A stretch of DNA of 64,000 bases. It comes from Nelumbo lutea (lineage: Eukaryota > Streptophyta > Magnoliopsida > Proteales > Nelumbonaceae). Under the pieces are notes generated by a model. The model searched no databases. It saw only the letters and a list, made by a program, of their open reading frames with translations, and was not told the DNA's origin. Shown piece by piece: positions 1-11,012 of the stretch. Location: contig JAKGHH010000005.1 in assembly GCA_022828595.1 (NCBI GenBank), positions 66,707,655 through 66,771,654 on the forward strand, given 5' to 3'. Both the position numbers and the translations under genes were made by a program. Position 1 is the stretch's first letter; each line of letters opens with the position of its first letter.

Positions 1-87
1 CAAATAATAAAAAAATGCACCGCTCTCAACAGAAGAAAAAAATATTAGATTTCTTTTTTTTTAATAATATTATTTTGCCATACTCAC

Positions 88-689
88 TTGTTATTGAAAA
101 GGTTCTTCACTGCAACTATTGAACTGTCAGGCAAAACCCCTCTGAAAACGACTCCGTAACCGCCTTCTCCGATGACATTGTCGCTGGAGAACCCATTGGT
201 GGCGATTTCCAGCTCTTTCAAAGCATACCACCGGCCCCACCCGATATTCGAATTCTCGGCCGAAACACCCGACGACGAACTCTGGCTCCCACCAGATGCG
301 TTGCTCTCTGTGCTCCGACTTCTGGCATTAGTCGCCTTGTTAGAGTCCACTTTGACAGATTGTTTCTCCTCTTTCCCCTCCCTATCTGTGTCGCCGATCT
401 TGTCGTCCTCACTCGGATCCGAAACTTTAATATCTACGATCTCCTTAGAGACCGTCGAAGTTAAACCTACCGTTTGCTTTGCACGCTTTCGTCGCTTCCT
501 GGAGTTTCGACATCGACGGACGGAGAGAAGTATCACAAGAATGACGGCGATGACACACACGGCGCAGATTCCGATAACGATGTACAGCTTTAGGCCGAAA
601 ATTGGCGTCTTCGCCATGAGCTTAGGAGATGGAGATGTATCTGAGCTATGGTGATCTTCGGCAGTGTGTTTTCCGGAAGCCACCATCAT
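88..689 (-). CDS. Receptor-like protein kinase (RLCK-V-like), copy A, first exon only
   Basis: First coding exon of a membrane-anchored serine/threonine kinase; the remaining exons lie left of the window. The exon ends at a GTGAGT donor just below base 88. Reading from the first in-frame ATG (687-689) there is a short polar N-terminus, a second possible start at 615-617 ([12 protein letters not shown]...), one transmembrane helix ([20 protein letters not shown]), a basic stop-transfer stretch, a Ser-rich linker, and the kinase N-lobe with the glycine loop [10 protein letters not shown] and the VAVK lysine. This order matches the plant family of At3g59110/At2g42960 type, known for a tiny extracellular part. 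The second ATG fits the family's usual N-terminus best; the first ATG is next to an upstream ORF. The GTG at 753-755 that would extend the frame is not a plausible eukaryotic start. Copy A differs from copies B and C by several substitutions (for example ATNGFSSD instead of ATGGFSSD). Confidence 0.85.
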
Positions 690-760
690 CTGCAGGGAGA
701 TGAGAACGGTAAGGACTGATCCCCACCAACGAGAAAAGACACCATGAATCTCCACCGCAT
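686..760 (-). promoter_or_regulatory. Upstream ORF in kinase leader, stop overlaps main ATG
   Basis: An ATG at 758-760 opens a 24-codon reading frame in a different frame from the kinase. Its TGA (686-688) overlaps the first in-frame kinase ATG (687-689) as ATGA. The same arrangement is present at 35557-35631 (copy B) and 48462-48536 (copy C). Such overlap could permit reinitiation, or the uORF could favour the downstream ATG at 615-617. No transcript start is visible, so it is inferred, not shown, that this ATG lies in the mRNA. Confidence 0.4.
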
Positions 761-2099
761 TTCAAAGAAAAAGAGAGAGGGATCAAGTATCCGTTGGAAA
801 GACGTTTGAGTGCATCAGCTAAAGAGAAACCCTAAAAAGTCTATGGATGAATGCTCGGAAAGCGACGCGTTGGAATTCTGAGTTGAGAGAGAGGGAGGGA
901 GAGGGAAAGAAGGAGACGCATTGAGCGTCGCAGTGAAGACTCACTGAGGAGGGGGTTATGTGCTTCTTTGCCTACTGGGCAAATGAGAGAGAGTAGCAAC
1001 GCAACGCCAGTGCGTTCTCAACGGGTAGTCGGGTACCAGGTAAAAGGCGGAAAGGGAGCCAAAAGAAGGGCCCATCAGTTTTATGGGCCTTGGCTGCAGC
1101 AAATATTTACGATTTGTACCACCCCGACTGACGCCCAGTTAGAGAAAGGTGAACTGACCAAAATAACCCTAGAAACGATGTTTGACGGAGGTTAGTTGGT
1201 TGAGAATTAGGGAGCTGGGTCATAACAAATAAAATAAATGAATAGGGATATAAATGGAATTAAAAAGACAAGTAATGGTATAGCCTATAGGTGTTGACAG
1301 TTGACACCGATTGTTTGCTTGAAATAGGTGATTAACTGATTACATTAGTTAATGGGCTGGGCTGGGCTGGGTCATCTTTTGACAGCAACAGCACATTATT
1401 AATTGTCCGTCCCTCTCATTGTGAACTGTATACACTATACACATTTGATTTGTCATTTTGTCCGGTTTCACTGCGCACTGCCATTCGAACGGATTCTGAC
1501 TTTGTAGGATGATGGGGAAGGCACTCGTGCACCGTAGGAAAATGTAACCGGACGGGCATAGGGGCACAGGGGGAAGCAGGGAGCCGGTATGGACGAGAGA
1601 GATTGTTTTATCATCACCTGACACCTGTGGGTCTTCTACTCGATGGATGGCTTGGATTTGCTTACTTTGACTTTTTTTTACCCTTATGTGTAGTCAGTAT
1701 GGATGGTAATTCATTTAATGAGGGGGGAGCGCATTTATAAATGTTGGAAATTTGGAATAGTATGAAATAGAAATTATAAGAATATTATTTTATATCAATT
1801 TTTTCTTTTATTTTTATTTTTAATTATAAGAATGTCACTCTTTCCTGCCAATTCTCTCTTTTTTTCTTTCAAATTACAAGAATGTCATTCTCTCTTACCG
1901 ATTTTTTCTCTCTTTCTTTCTTTCTTATAAATTATAAGAATACCACATTCTCTCTCTCCGATTGAGGGAGATCTCAGCTTGGCATCTCAATTATTAGGGG
2001 ACCTACAATCAAAGGTAGTCAAACTCGAGCTAAGTTGAACTCGAACTTTTGAACTCAAGCTCAAGTCTCTAATTTGAACTGAGTTCGAATTAAACAATA
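761..2099. other. Upstream flank of kinase copy A; no gene recognised
   Basis: Bases 761-960 hold a GA-rich (minus strand CT-rich) tract typical of a plant 5' leader. From about 1340 to 1650 there is low-complexity and unremarkable sequence. Open frames on both strands are short and resemble no family. Near 1730 copy A lacks about 130 bp that copy C carries after 49500. Confidence 0.5.
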
Positions 2100-2291
2100 C
2101 CTCGACCATTGAGAGAGACCTCAACTTGGCACCTTGGTCACTGAGAGAGACCTCAACTCGGCACTTTATCAACTAAAGGAGACCTTAACTCGATACCTCG
2201 TCTACTAGAAAAATCTCAACTCGACACTTCAGTAGTTAAGGGAGACCTCGGTTTAACACCTTAGCAATTAAGGGAGACCTCGAACGAAACT
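2100..2291. repeat. 32-bp minisatellite, about six units (copy A)
   Basis: Units of about 32 bp follow one another, each with the core GAGAGACCTCAACTCGGCA preceded by CCTTGGTCACT or a variant. A diverged relative of the unit lies at 1966-2000. The same array is at about 37144-37356 (copy B, noisy) and 49991-50180 (copy C). Confidence 0.75.
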
Positions 2292-5200
2292 TCGATTGCG
2301 CTTGAGACCTGCAATCAAAGTTTCGAATTTCCAATTTTTTGACTTGAACCAAGCTCAAACTCAAATATCTAATTCGAATCGAGCTCGAACCTAATAGTTT
2401 ATGATCGAGCCCATGCAATACAAGACCCTCCACTAATTAATAATAAAATAAATGGAAACGAGATTCAAACGATATTTTAAAAACTAACGAAGATTATTAA
2501 TTGCTGTCGCTATATGTCCTACCCACACATATAGCGAGATTCAAATGATATTTTAAAAACATTTACAGGTCACTTTGGTAGCTGTCACCAATAAATCAAA
2601 CTTCAGGCTGCTTCCTTCTGAGTTCGGATCTCCTACCCACACATTCTTCTCTCGTCCATACCAACTAAACACAGCAGACGTACATTGGGAATATCTCCTT
2701 CTCATTCCCAATTTGCGAATTACCCAATACCGGGAATATCCTCACAATAGATTGGCTTCCGATTTACAGAATTAGAGTTGCTAGCTTCCCGTGTGCGAGC
2801 TTCCAATACTGTTTGTTTTGGAACATGGGCTCAGTTTCAAGTGGCCTCTAGTATTGGGCCAGCTGGGGCGCGGACACAATCATCCTATCCTGGGGCCTGA
2901 GTTTTTTTTTCTTTTGAAGGCAATGAAATTGGGTGAAACGGCACCCCACAGATAAAGAGATCGGATTTGCTCCTCACAGACCAGAAAGGTGAAACATCAA
3001 ATTTGTCTGAAAGAAGTGTATCAAAAGTAACAACTTTTTATTTGGCTCTAGATATGCCGTCAGTAAACTGTGATGACGAAGTTTTCTCCTGTTGTTGATT
3101 CTGATTCCATCGTACGGAGGAGGGAGGTTAGATAGGATGGTCCCCACTTTGTGTTAGGTAGAGAATAGAAACCCTTTGAGCTTTGACCGTCTTAATTACG
3201 CATTAAATACAATTAATTTAAAATAATTAATACACATCACTAAGATCTAAGATCCTACTAGCTAGTTTCTGGTTCCTAGCCTTAATTACTTGCTTATCTC
3301 ATCGGTGGATGGTACAATAGTGGACTAACTCTTGACTACCAAGCAGATCAATCTGGTCCAATCGCGACAAATTAGAGGATGGTCGACTTGGTTCAATCCG
3401 ATCCTACCAAAAGCAAATCATATCAAACCGAACCGGGTTTCGTAGGCCATTTATCAGATTGGTATAGTAATCTAACTTCATTTTCAGCCATTAAGGAACC
3501 CCCAACTTCCCAAACAATAAAATTTTCCGTTCAGCCACTTCATCCGTTTAACAAATGGCCCCACAGTGGCAGAGGTCCATTAACCCATTTAAAATTAAGT
3601 TGGTAGGGTATTCTAGAGATGAGACTCGGTGGGCGGTTTGGTCATAACACATGCAGATAGCAGCCAGAGGCCATCTCTAGGTGTCTTCTAGTGAAGGGAA
3701 CTAGCATGAGTTCCAGCGTGCCCCTGAAGGTGCTTTCATTTCCATTGTTCCAGCCTGCCGGAGCTGCGGAGTGGGCCATTGATTTGGGTTCGGACTTGCT
3801 ACCCACGACCACGAGACATGGTGGTGGCGTTTTCCGAGTACGTATGTGGGAACAACTTGTGGGTAGATCCGAGTACACTGATTTAACATTACATCCATGG
3901 GTTTTACACTTTGCATAAACCGACGGCTCTGCTGTGGGGAGAAAATGCATGAAAAACAAAGTTAACTAATTACTTTCAATATGTTCACGTCACTAATTAT
4001 CAACCAAAGACGAAATTAAACAATGGGCCAACTTAGCCCACGATGGATGGGGCCCTATTTTATTTGAATGGCCAGACCAGCTAGCTTCCAATCTGAGAAG
4101 CAGCACTGTTGAATAAACCTCTCATAGAGGATCAGTTATAACTTTTTTTTGGGTAAGAATAAGAAGGATTAGTTATTACATGGGCCAGACAGTATTCTAC
4201 ACCATTTCTAATTGGCGTTAATCAGGGCCCAAGTAATTATAAACTCAGATGCTGCCAATCAAGAAATGTAAGAGACAGATGGATCCAGTTGGCCCAGGGT
4301 GGGACTTGGGTGAGTCTGGTTCACATATATGGGCTTCGTAGTCGAAATAGAAGGAACCAGGGGAACCCAAAAAAAAGGAAATAAGAGGAGAACTAAGGGA
4401 CCATATTTAAAAAAAAAAAAAAAAAAACCTCTAACGTGAAGTACCCTTTGTCCCAGATTTCACTCCGTCATCCCTTCAATTTTTATTGAAACATATTTTG
4501 ATTTTGAAACGCTTTCCTAGAGTTGTAGTATTTAAGCTGCACATAAATGAGAAGTGACCTGTCAGGCTGTCATGTTCGTCATTTTGGGCGTTGGAGTGTG
4601 CACTTGCAAACGTGATGATGGGTTTGTGTAATTTGAATGAAAGAAGTTTAGATTTATTCCGTAGGGCAGCAGCTTGGAGCCTTGAACACATAGAGTACTG
4701 AATTAACGATCTATCTAGAAATTCCGTGAATAACGTGTTTACTGTTTGGTGGAATTACAGGAAGAGCGCCATGCAGTCACTATCTGTCAGTGGGGTGGTT
4801 GTGACTTGTGACTTGTGACTTTGCGGGCTTTGGCCTTTCGTCTGGTGGGTCAGGACTCAGGCGCCGGTGGAAATTGAAATTTGGCATGTAGAGGTGGTTG
4901 TGACTTATGACCTTGTAGCCTTTGTCTGGTGGATCAGGACACTCAGGACTCAGACGCCGGTGCCGGTGCCGGTGGAAATTGAAATTTGGCATGTAGGGGC
5001 GGTTGTGCATGGAAATGCTCTCGCCTTACCTTGGTTATCCGATTCAATGGACCTCAATAGATTGGACTGGTTTTGATTTATAATCCAACAAGAAATATTA
5101 AGGAATCGGAATTATATGTATAGAGTCTAAAATTAGGTTAGTTTGGTTCCGGTTCTTTAATATTTCTTATTGTGTTGATTCTGATTCTGTCCAGACCCAA

Positions 5201-5691
5201 TCCATTGATAGTCCTTAGTGTTTTGTGTTTTCACATTAATTATTTGAAAAAAAAAAACGGTAAATAGCACTCTCCCCTGTTCTCTGAAGATGAGGCTGAG
5301 GAGAGGAGTGAGGTCTGTGGTGAATTGCTGATTAGGGGCTCTCAATCCTGGATCAGAGGTACTACAGTCGTAGGTAGGTCTATTCCTGGATCCCAGGACC
5401 GATCTCGATCCTTAACATCACACCTGCCTTTGGGGTGGTACCGTGGTAGGACGATTAACACCCCACCAAACGTCAAAAAATGTGTTTACAACTTTACATC
5501 TCCTGCCCAGTGCCCGCATATCATTATAGCCTCACATTAAAAAATATCTCCCATATTTATTTACATGCTATTATTTATGAGGAGATAGATATTCATAGGA
5601 TTTTTTTGATAAACAAAGAATTTCTTAAACCACAGAAGAAACAGAACAGACCTACAACAGAACCAACTAAGAAAGAGAAAACAACAGAAAA
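2292..5691. other. Intergenic flank of copy A; no gene recognised
   Basis: No coding region is supported here. Seen: poly-A tract near 4410-4428 that differs from copy C, TGACTTG short repeats at 4800-4830, and a GCCGGT triplet-like run near 4960 with three units here and two in copy C (near 52770). Confidence 0.5.
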
Positions 5692-6110
5692 CTAACTACA
5701 GCCGACACAATCCAACATTAAAACATCAACAAGACAAAAAGGAACTGAATCACATGACCAAAAACTAAAATTAAGCCCAAATTTTGCAGCAGCATGAGCA
5801 GCACTGTTTGCTTTCCTTAAACAGAATTGAAACTTGAAGTGTCTTCTAGCAGCAACTTCTATGATATCTTGGCAAAGGAGCAGAATTTCGGGCAGAACAT
5901 CTTCGTTTAAATTGTTAACAGATTGCAATAAGCCAGTACAATCAGATTTTAAAAAGAGCTTCAAAAAGTTGTATTTGATCAGCCATTTTAACCGCCTCCT
6001 ATAAGGATTTTGCTTCAACTATCAAAGGCGATGATGCTTTAACAGATCCAAATTTAGCCGCCCTGCAAACACCCACGTGATCACGCAAAACAAAACCGAT
6101 GACTACTTTA
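5692..6110 (-). pseudogene. LINE-type RNase H domain relic (copy A)
   Basis: The minus strand encodes a decayed RNase H-like domain of the kind found at the C-terminus of plant non-LTR reverse transcriptases. Visible in order are GFVLRDHVGVCRAAKF, SSPLIVEAKS, EAVKMADQIQLFEA, KSDCTGLLQSVNN and a C-terminal RKANSAAHAAAKFG motif. A TAG stop lies before EAVKMA and a frameshift separates it from the KSDC segment, so it is not functional. No reverse transcriptase domain is seen upstream. A second copy lies at 53498-53905 in flank C. Confidence 0.7.
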
Positions 6111-6706
6111 GATTTTGACACAAAAACTCCCTTCAGAATTGAGGCTTCCAAAAAATCAAATTGTGAGGAGTAAACCCGAATTGATCAAAAAATCAAAATG
6201 TATTTGGACTTTGGAAGTTGAAAGCCGGATCCGACTAAAAGCCGTAGGAAGTAATAAGACCATCCCCAGTGAATTAAGTTGTCGGGTTTCATATGGATGC
6301 AGACATGTAGTTGCACGGATGTACTGGTTTCAACTTTGGCTTATAGCATTTACACATCTATCGTTCAAAATAAGTTTTGTCAACAATCACCATTATCTTC
6401 TCGCATCAATCTCTGAATGTGGTAGTGGCAAACATCCACCAGTTACATATTCTCCAGGTGGTATTTAATTAATTTCTACGTACACAATACCAATATAGGT
6501 AAGAAATTATATATATCACCCACCGGATATCTTTATTTGATTACATGTACGTACCATCAGATTTAATCTTGTAGTACAGTCATGTGAATTTCCTCTGGTG
6601 GTCCCTGATTGCATCTTATATCTATAAGTGAACCACACGGCTAAATGCCCTTATATTGTGATAGATTGGAGTATTGGACACACATCATTGTTCCCGGGGG
6701 TTAAAG

Positions 6707-7228
6707 TAGACATGGCAATTGGGTTGGGTGGGTCGGGTTCGGTTTGGGTCAAAGTACTTCGGGTTGATTTTGGGTCAGGTTGGATTTCGGTTTGGGTTGT
6801 CAAATGCTAGACCCTAATTCTAAATATTCGGGTTAGGGTTGACCCATGGGTCAATTCAGGTCATCCTAAAAAATAATTAAATTTAAAAAAAAATAAAAAA
6901 AAATTAAATAAAAAATGTCAAAATTAAAAGAATTAACCTTAAAATTCCAAATGTAAAATAAAAAACTTGAACATTTAACAATTTAAAGAGTAAACAATAA
7001 AAAGTAAAGACTAAATAGAAAACTTGAACATTCTAACAATGCATAAATAATCCCAATTAGACTTGACAATTAGGTCAGTGGGTTGACCCATGACCCAACC
7101 CAACCCAACCCAGTTTTTTTTTCTTTTTTGTTCGTGTCGAGTTGGGTCATTTTCACATTCGGGTAGCAAAAATGAGATCCTAACCCTATTTTTTTGGGTT
7201 GGGTTGGGTCAACTTTTTGCCAGGTCTA
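6707..7228. mobile_element. MITE with TIR TAGACATGGCAA...TTGCCAGGTCTA (copy A)
   Basis: The ends are inverted repeats (TAGACATGGCAATTGGGTTGG on the left, GGGTTGGGTC...TTGCCAGGTCTA on the right). Subterminal blocks are rich in GGGTTGGGT and its complement and the centre is AT-rich. No coding capacity is seen. The same family occurs at 24804-25152 and, in the orthologous position of flank C, at 54515-54955. Copy A is about 80 bp longer in the centre than copy C. Confidence 0.65.
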
Positions 7229-7419
7229 ACAATAAGTCACTCAAAAAAATATCGGAGAAGTATGGATTTGCCCAATTAAGATTTTTTATTTACACTGCAA
7301 AGCTATAAATATTTAAAAGGACCACAACCCACATTCTATGCATCAATGTCTGCCTGTGAATTGACATCAATTCCAAGCTGGCACCTACCCTGATAGTACT
7401 TTGAGCCTATAAATTCTGA

Positions 7420-7519
7420 NNNNNNNNNNNNNNNNNNNNNNNNNNNNNNNNNNNNNNNNNNNNNNNNNNNNNNNNNNNNNNNNNNNNNNNNNNNNNNNNN
7501 NNNNNNNNNNNNNNNNNNN
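7420..7519. other. Assembly gap, 100 N
   Basis: Exactly 100 N, the usual placeholder for a join of unknown size. Left of it the sequence is colinear with copy C up to about 55146; right of it the contig begins inside a Gypsy element. Confidence 0.99.
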
Positions 7520-8050
7520 CACTCACCCGGGAAGAAGACTGAAGCAGACCGCGAGAACTCGAACAAGCAAGAAGCCCTGGGACGCGAGCTGAAAAGCCTG
7601 GACGCGAGCTGAAACTTAAGGCGCGAGCTCAAGATATACAACAATAGCAAGGACGGGCCCCCCCGCGCACTATTTATATCCACAGCGTACGGAAAGCGAC
7701 GGCCCAGATCGAAGCCAATCCAACGGCCCACAGCCACGCTAAGCCGCACGTCTTCCAAGACCAATCGGCGCACGTCTTTCCGAAACTGACGAAACGTCAC
7801 GCACGTCTTGTCAGAGGACAGGTGTCGGCACGCGTCTTCCCGAAACTGACGGGTAACGGCGCACGTCTCCTCGCAATAAAAGCGTCTGCAGCGCAACTCC
7901 CGAACCACAGCCGTCACGACTCCCAAACGCGCGCCCTTTTTTGAAAATCAAATTAGAGCAAGCGCGCTCAGCACGGACCAAAACCCTCCTACTACCTTGC
8001 AAACTCCCCGCGCCAAGACGGAACCGTCGTCGCAGGGAGTGGGGGGCAAT
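7520..8050. mobile_element. 3' end of a second Tat/Gypsy internal region
   Basis: This stretch is near-identical to 16827-17338, the region just upstream of the 3' LTR, including the antisense-gene TATA box (around 7667-7677) and the polypurine tract next to the LTR. It lies before the 5' LTR, where host DNA would be expected. It therefore belongs to another element copy sharing the LTR at 8051-9077, most of which is missing in the gap. Confidence 0.8.
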
Positions 8051-8189
8051 TGATGAAGGGAAATTTGGCCCGACCTCGCGATCGCCCGACATGTGGCAAA
8101 GGCAAGCAGCTCGGGACAGTAGAGCACCCAAAGCGAACATCGGAAGCAAGTCCAAACTCACTACCGAGCCCGAACTCCAGACCACTGTA

Positions 8190-8465
8190 CTTAGTCCGAG
8201 CTCCTTGTTAAGAGCGAGCTCCCTGTTAAAGGTCCGAGCTCCCCAAAAAGTCCTAGCTCGGTACTAGGAGCCCGAGCTCCCTAAAGAATCCGAGCTCCCT
8301 AAAGAACCTGAGCTTTCCTAAATCCGAGCTCCCTACTAGGGGCCCGAGCTCCCTAATAAGAGCGAGCTCCCTATCAAAGATCCAAGCTCCCTAAAACCTG
8401 AGCTTCCTAAATCCGAGCTCCCTACTAGGAAGCCGAGCTCCCTCCTGAGAACCCGAGCTCCCTGC
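8190..8465. repeat. CCGAGCTCC short-repeat array in U3 (left LTR)
   Basis: More than fifteen irregularly spaced copies of a motif close to CCGAGCTCCCTA, spaced about 12-25 bp apart. The core GAGCTC is self-complementary. The counterpart at 17479-17760 differs in copy number and spacing. Confidence 0.8.
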
Positions 8466-8867
8466 GAGGAGCACGAACTGTACTGGGCCCCAAGCCTCAC
8501 AAAGCTGATCCGAGCTGACCCGTGGCAGCTCGGAACACTCCAAACCGAACTCAAGGCACCTCGCTCGCCACTCCAACACTTCACTTCCAAAGCACCAGGC
8601 CGGCCAAACGTACCCGATACCAAGGACGTCTTTATCCAAGGGCGGCGTACGCTGACTGATTTGGGATCTGACGCCTGACAGCCGCATTTCAAACGGCTCC
8701 CTGCCACCGCCACCTGCAACCGTCGTCACTAGCCGCAGAGACGGCTCCGACAAAAGGAACAGTGGCGGTTCTGTCCGACCAGAGGAAATGACACCCGAAC
8801 TGGCAGGAGTTCAGAAGTAATCATGCCCGACCTTGACGGAGGCCTGGAAGTGAGTGCGCGAGGTGGT

Positions 8868-8874
8868 TATAAAA
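8868..8874 (+). promoter_or_regulatory. TATA box of left LTR
   Basis: TATAAAA in the context GGTTATAAAAGGCTTC, about 200 bp before the LTR end, where the U3/R border is expected. Matches TATAAAA at 18164-18170 in the right LTR. Confidence 0.7.
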
Positions 8875-9079
8875 GGCTTCTACCCCCCAGGGGATGAGGT
8901 ATGCTAACTTTCGCGCTATCTGGTTATTCTTGCCTTTGAAGGATTCTAACTTAAGCTTCGGAGCCCTTACGTCGGGTTCTCCCCGGAAGGCTTCTCTTCT
9001 CCTCCGTTTCAGGTCCTGTTACTCATTTCAGAGGCAAGATCATCAACAGCTAAGACCGGCCAGATTGTGCATCATCAAT

Positions 9080-9098
9080 TGGCGCCGTCTGTGGGAAC
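9080..9098 (+). other. Primer-binding site
   Basis: TGGCGCCGTCTGTGGGAAC starts two bases after the left LTR. This is a common primer-binding sequence next to plant Gypsy LTRs; the exact tRNA was not determined. Confidence 0.8.
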
Positions 9099-9160
9099 GC
9101 TTCAAAAAGCCTCCTCCAAAACTTTCATACCCTTTCCCTTCTCTGAAAAACTCATTACTT

Positions 9161-10920
9161 ATGGCCTCATCAGCAACGCCGGACGCGGCACAGAGACAAA
9201 CACCACCGGGGAGCAGCTCCAAGTCCCGTAGTGTAGTGTTGGGCAGCTTCACCATCCCCCTCACGGTGGATGGAATCCCCAACCTAACTACGCCACAAAC
9301 AGTGGCACCTGTAAGCCTGCCCTCCGCTAACTGAACCAACCGCCGTCCCCCTGGCAGCTAGTCAAAATCGGTTGGACGACTTAATGCAATGCATGCGGGC
9401 AATGCAAGCCCAGATGCAACAGTTCCAGCAACACCAGCTTCACCAACACCAAGTGTTGCACAACCTCTCCCAATACCACTATCAGCAGCAGTTTCCCCAA
9501 CTAACACCGAACCAACCACTGCTTCCACCTCGCCACCCTGCCCCGAAGCCAGTTAAAGGCCTCTCCGCAGGATGGGCGCCTTCACCAAGGAAAGGCCTCC
9601 AGGCCCCAGAATCCCCCAAACAGCCAGGCCTCGTCCCCAGGCCGGAGAGAAAGAAAAGTCATCCCCGCCTCGCGGCTCGCAGGCGGATCAGGAACCTCGC
9701 CCGCGAGGTCAGCACCTCGGGTCTCAAAACCGGAGTCCCCACTGGTGGGAAACCGATTCGGTGCACTGGCAGCAGCGGACTACCAGAACTCCGAGCCCAT
9801 CGAGCTCGGCAACACGGAGGCCAGCAGCGCCAGCACAAGGCCCACTCAGCAGCGAAGATGCCGTCGAAGTCGACGAACCGCCACCCGCGTCTTATCCGAG
9901 CTCAGAGGCAAAGGCGAGACGAGCTCGGACGAAGTAGGAATCGCCCCGATTCTCTCAGTTCCTTCCCCCCTCGCCCCAGAACTCCTGGCAGTCCCCTTGC
10001 CTAGAGATTTCAAGCTCCCGCCCCTAGACAAGTACGACGGATCCTTCTACCCCAACGACCACGTGGACGCTTTCCAGTTCCAAATGCACCTCGCCAGGGC
10101 CAGCGAATCATGCATGTGCGTGGCCTTCACCACCACCCTCAAGGGGTAGCCCGCACTTGGTACAGGAACCTGGCCCCCGGATCGATAAAGTGTTGGGCTC
10201 AGTTCGTGCAGGTCTTCACTTGCACACTTTGTTACCAGCAAACGGTGCCCCAGAGCAGAGGAAAGCATCTTCGAAGTAGTCCAAAGGGAGGGAGAACCCA
10301 TACGGGGCTACATCAAACGATTCAACGAGGCATGCTTACAGATACCTCGGTTAGACCCCGCGGTACAGCTCGCCGCAGCAAAAAGAGGGGTGACGCACAA
10401 GGAATTCAAGTGGCACATGGTAGCTAACCAGCCCGCGACCGTGGCTGAGTTCCTCAAGCTCGCAGACAAGTTCATGAGAACGGAGGAGGAAATCAACCAA
10501 AGAACCGAGGGCGGAAACGAGAAAAGAAAGAGGGACGACGAGCCCTCTAGCTCGGCCGACCGGAAAAACCCGGCCCGGGACCCGAAACCGAACCAGTCAT
10601 TCCGAGCTCCCCTGCCAGCTCGGACGGATTACATGCCACTGAACACAAGGCGGACCGAGATCCTAATGACGATTCAAGGACGCCCCCTTCGTGAAATGGC
10701 CACCTCGCCTAAAGGGAAATCCGAACGAAAGAAACAAGAATTTGTATTGTAGTTTCCATAGGGACCACGGTCACAGTACCGAGCTATGTAATAACCTCCG
10801 AGACGAGATAGAGGGCTCATCCGTCGCGGATACTTAAGAAACTTTGTACAGCACAACAATAATAGCAACAAAGCGGATCAGCCGGGCGAACACTTAAAAG
10901 ACGCCCCGGAGACTAGCAGC
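9161..10920 (+). pseudogene. Gag region of the Tat element (decayed)
   Basis: The likely start is the ATG at 9161 (MASSATPDAAQ), but that frame stops at 9332. A Gln-rich segment follows (9372-9540, MQAQMQQFQQHQLHQ). A capsid-like part starts near 10000 (PLPRDFKLPPLDKYDGSF) and runs through ARTWYRNLAPGS into a segment ending near KFMRTEEEIN. A zinc-knuckle-like motif with C-x2-H-x4-H-x4-C spacing starts at 10748. These pieces lie in different frames with stops at about 10149 and 10752, so the ORF is broken several times. It would form the retroelement particle in an intact relative. Confidence 0.8.
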
Positions 10921-11012
10921 AGGCCTGCCGAACCGATGCAGCAACAGCCTCCGGCAGAAAGGCCAGTTCGGGGAACCATCTATGTAATTGTGGGAGGTTC
11001 AGTGGTGGCGGG

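Larger units (their letters stand above)
8051..9077 (+). repeat. Left LTR of the Tat element
   Basis: Begins TGATGAAGGG and ends GCATCATCA; matched by 17339-18372. It contains the U3 repeat array, a TATA box and the CTAACTTAAGC motif shared with the solo LTR at 57081-58085. It may be the middle LTR of a tandem structure. Confidence 0.92.

Noticed and set aside
172..654. Plus-strand 160-codon open frame opposite kinase exon 1 (also at 47948-48430)
   Set aside because: It is the antisense shadow of a well-supported coding exon, with no domain and composition dictated by the kinase codons.
690..755. GTG-initiated extension of the kinase (VEIHGVFSRWW)
   Set aside because: GTG is not a normal plant start codon; the frame has a stop just upstream and real ATGs occur at 687-689 and 615-617.
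968..1195. Plus-strand 75-codon frame in the kinase promoter region
   Set aside because: No family match and no leader or splice evidence; its preservation in C follows from overall identity.
3642..3959. Overlapping frames on both strands of the copy A flank (and 51477-51794)
   Set aside because: No known domain, no splice context, and the frame is not kept in the noisy B copy; likely chance.
6115..6468. Plus-strand 117-codon frame, also at 53921-54274
   Set aside because: Resembles no protein; adjoins the RNase H relic on the opposite strand and is kept only because A and C are nearly identical.
8190..8465. Short repeats as a CRISPR-like array
   Set aside because: Spacing is irregular, spacers are repeats themselves, and this is a plant LTR.
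8336..8753. Minus-strand frames of 120-127 codons in the LTR (also 17617-18050)
   Set aside because: Low-complexity frames created by the CCGAGCTCC repeats; no domain, and they lie across the U3 region.
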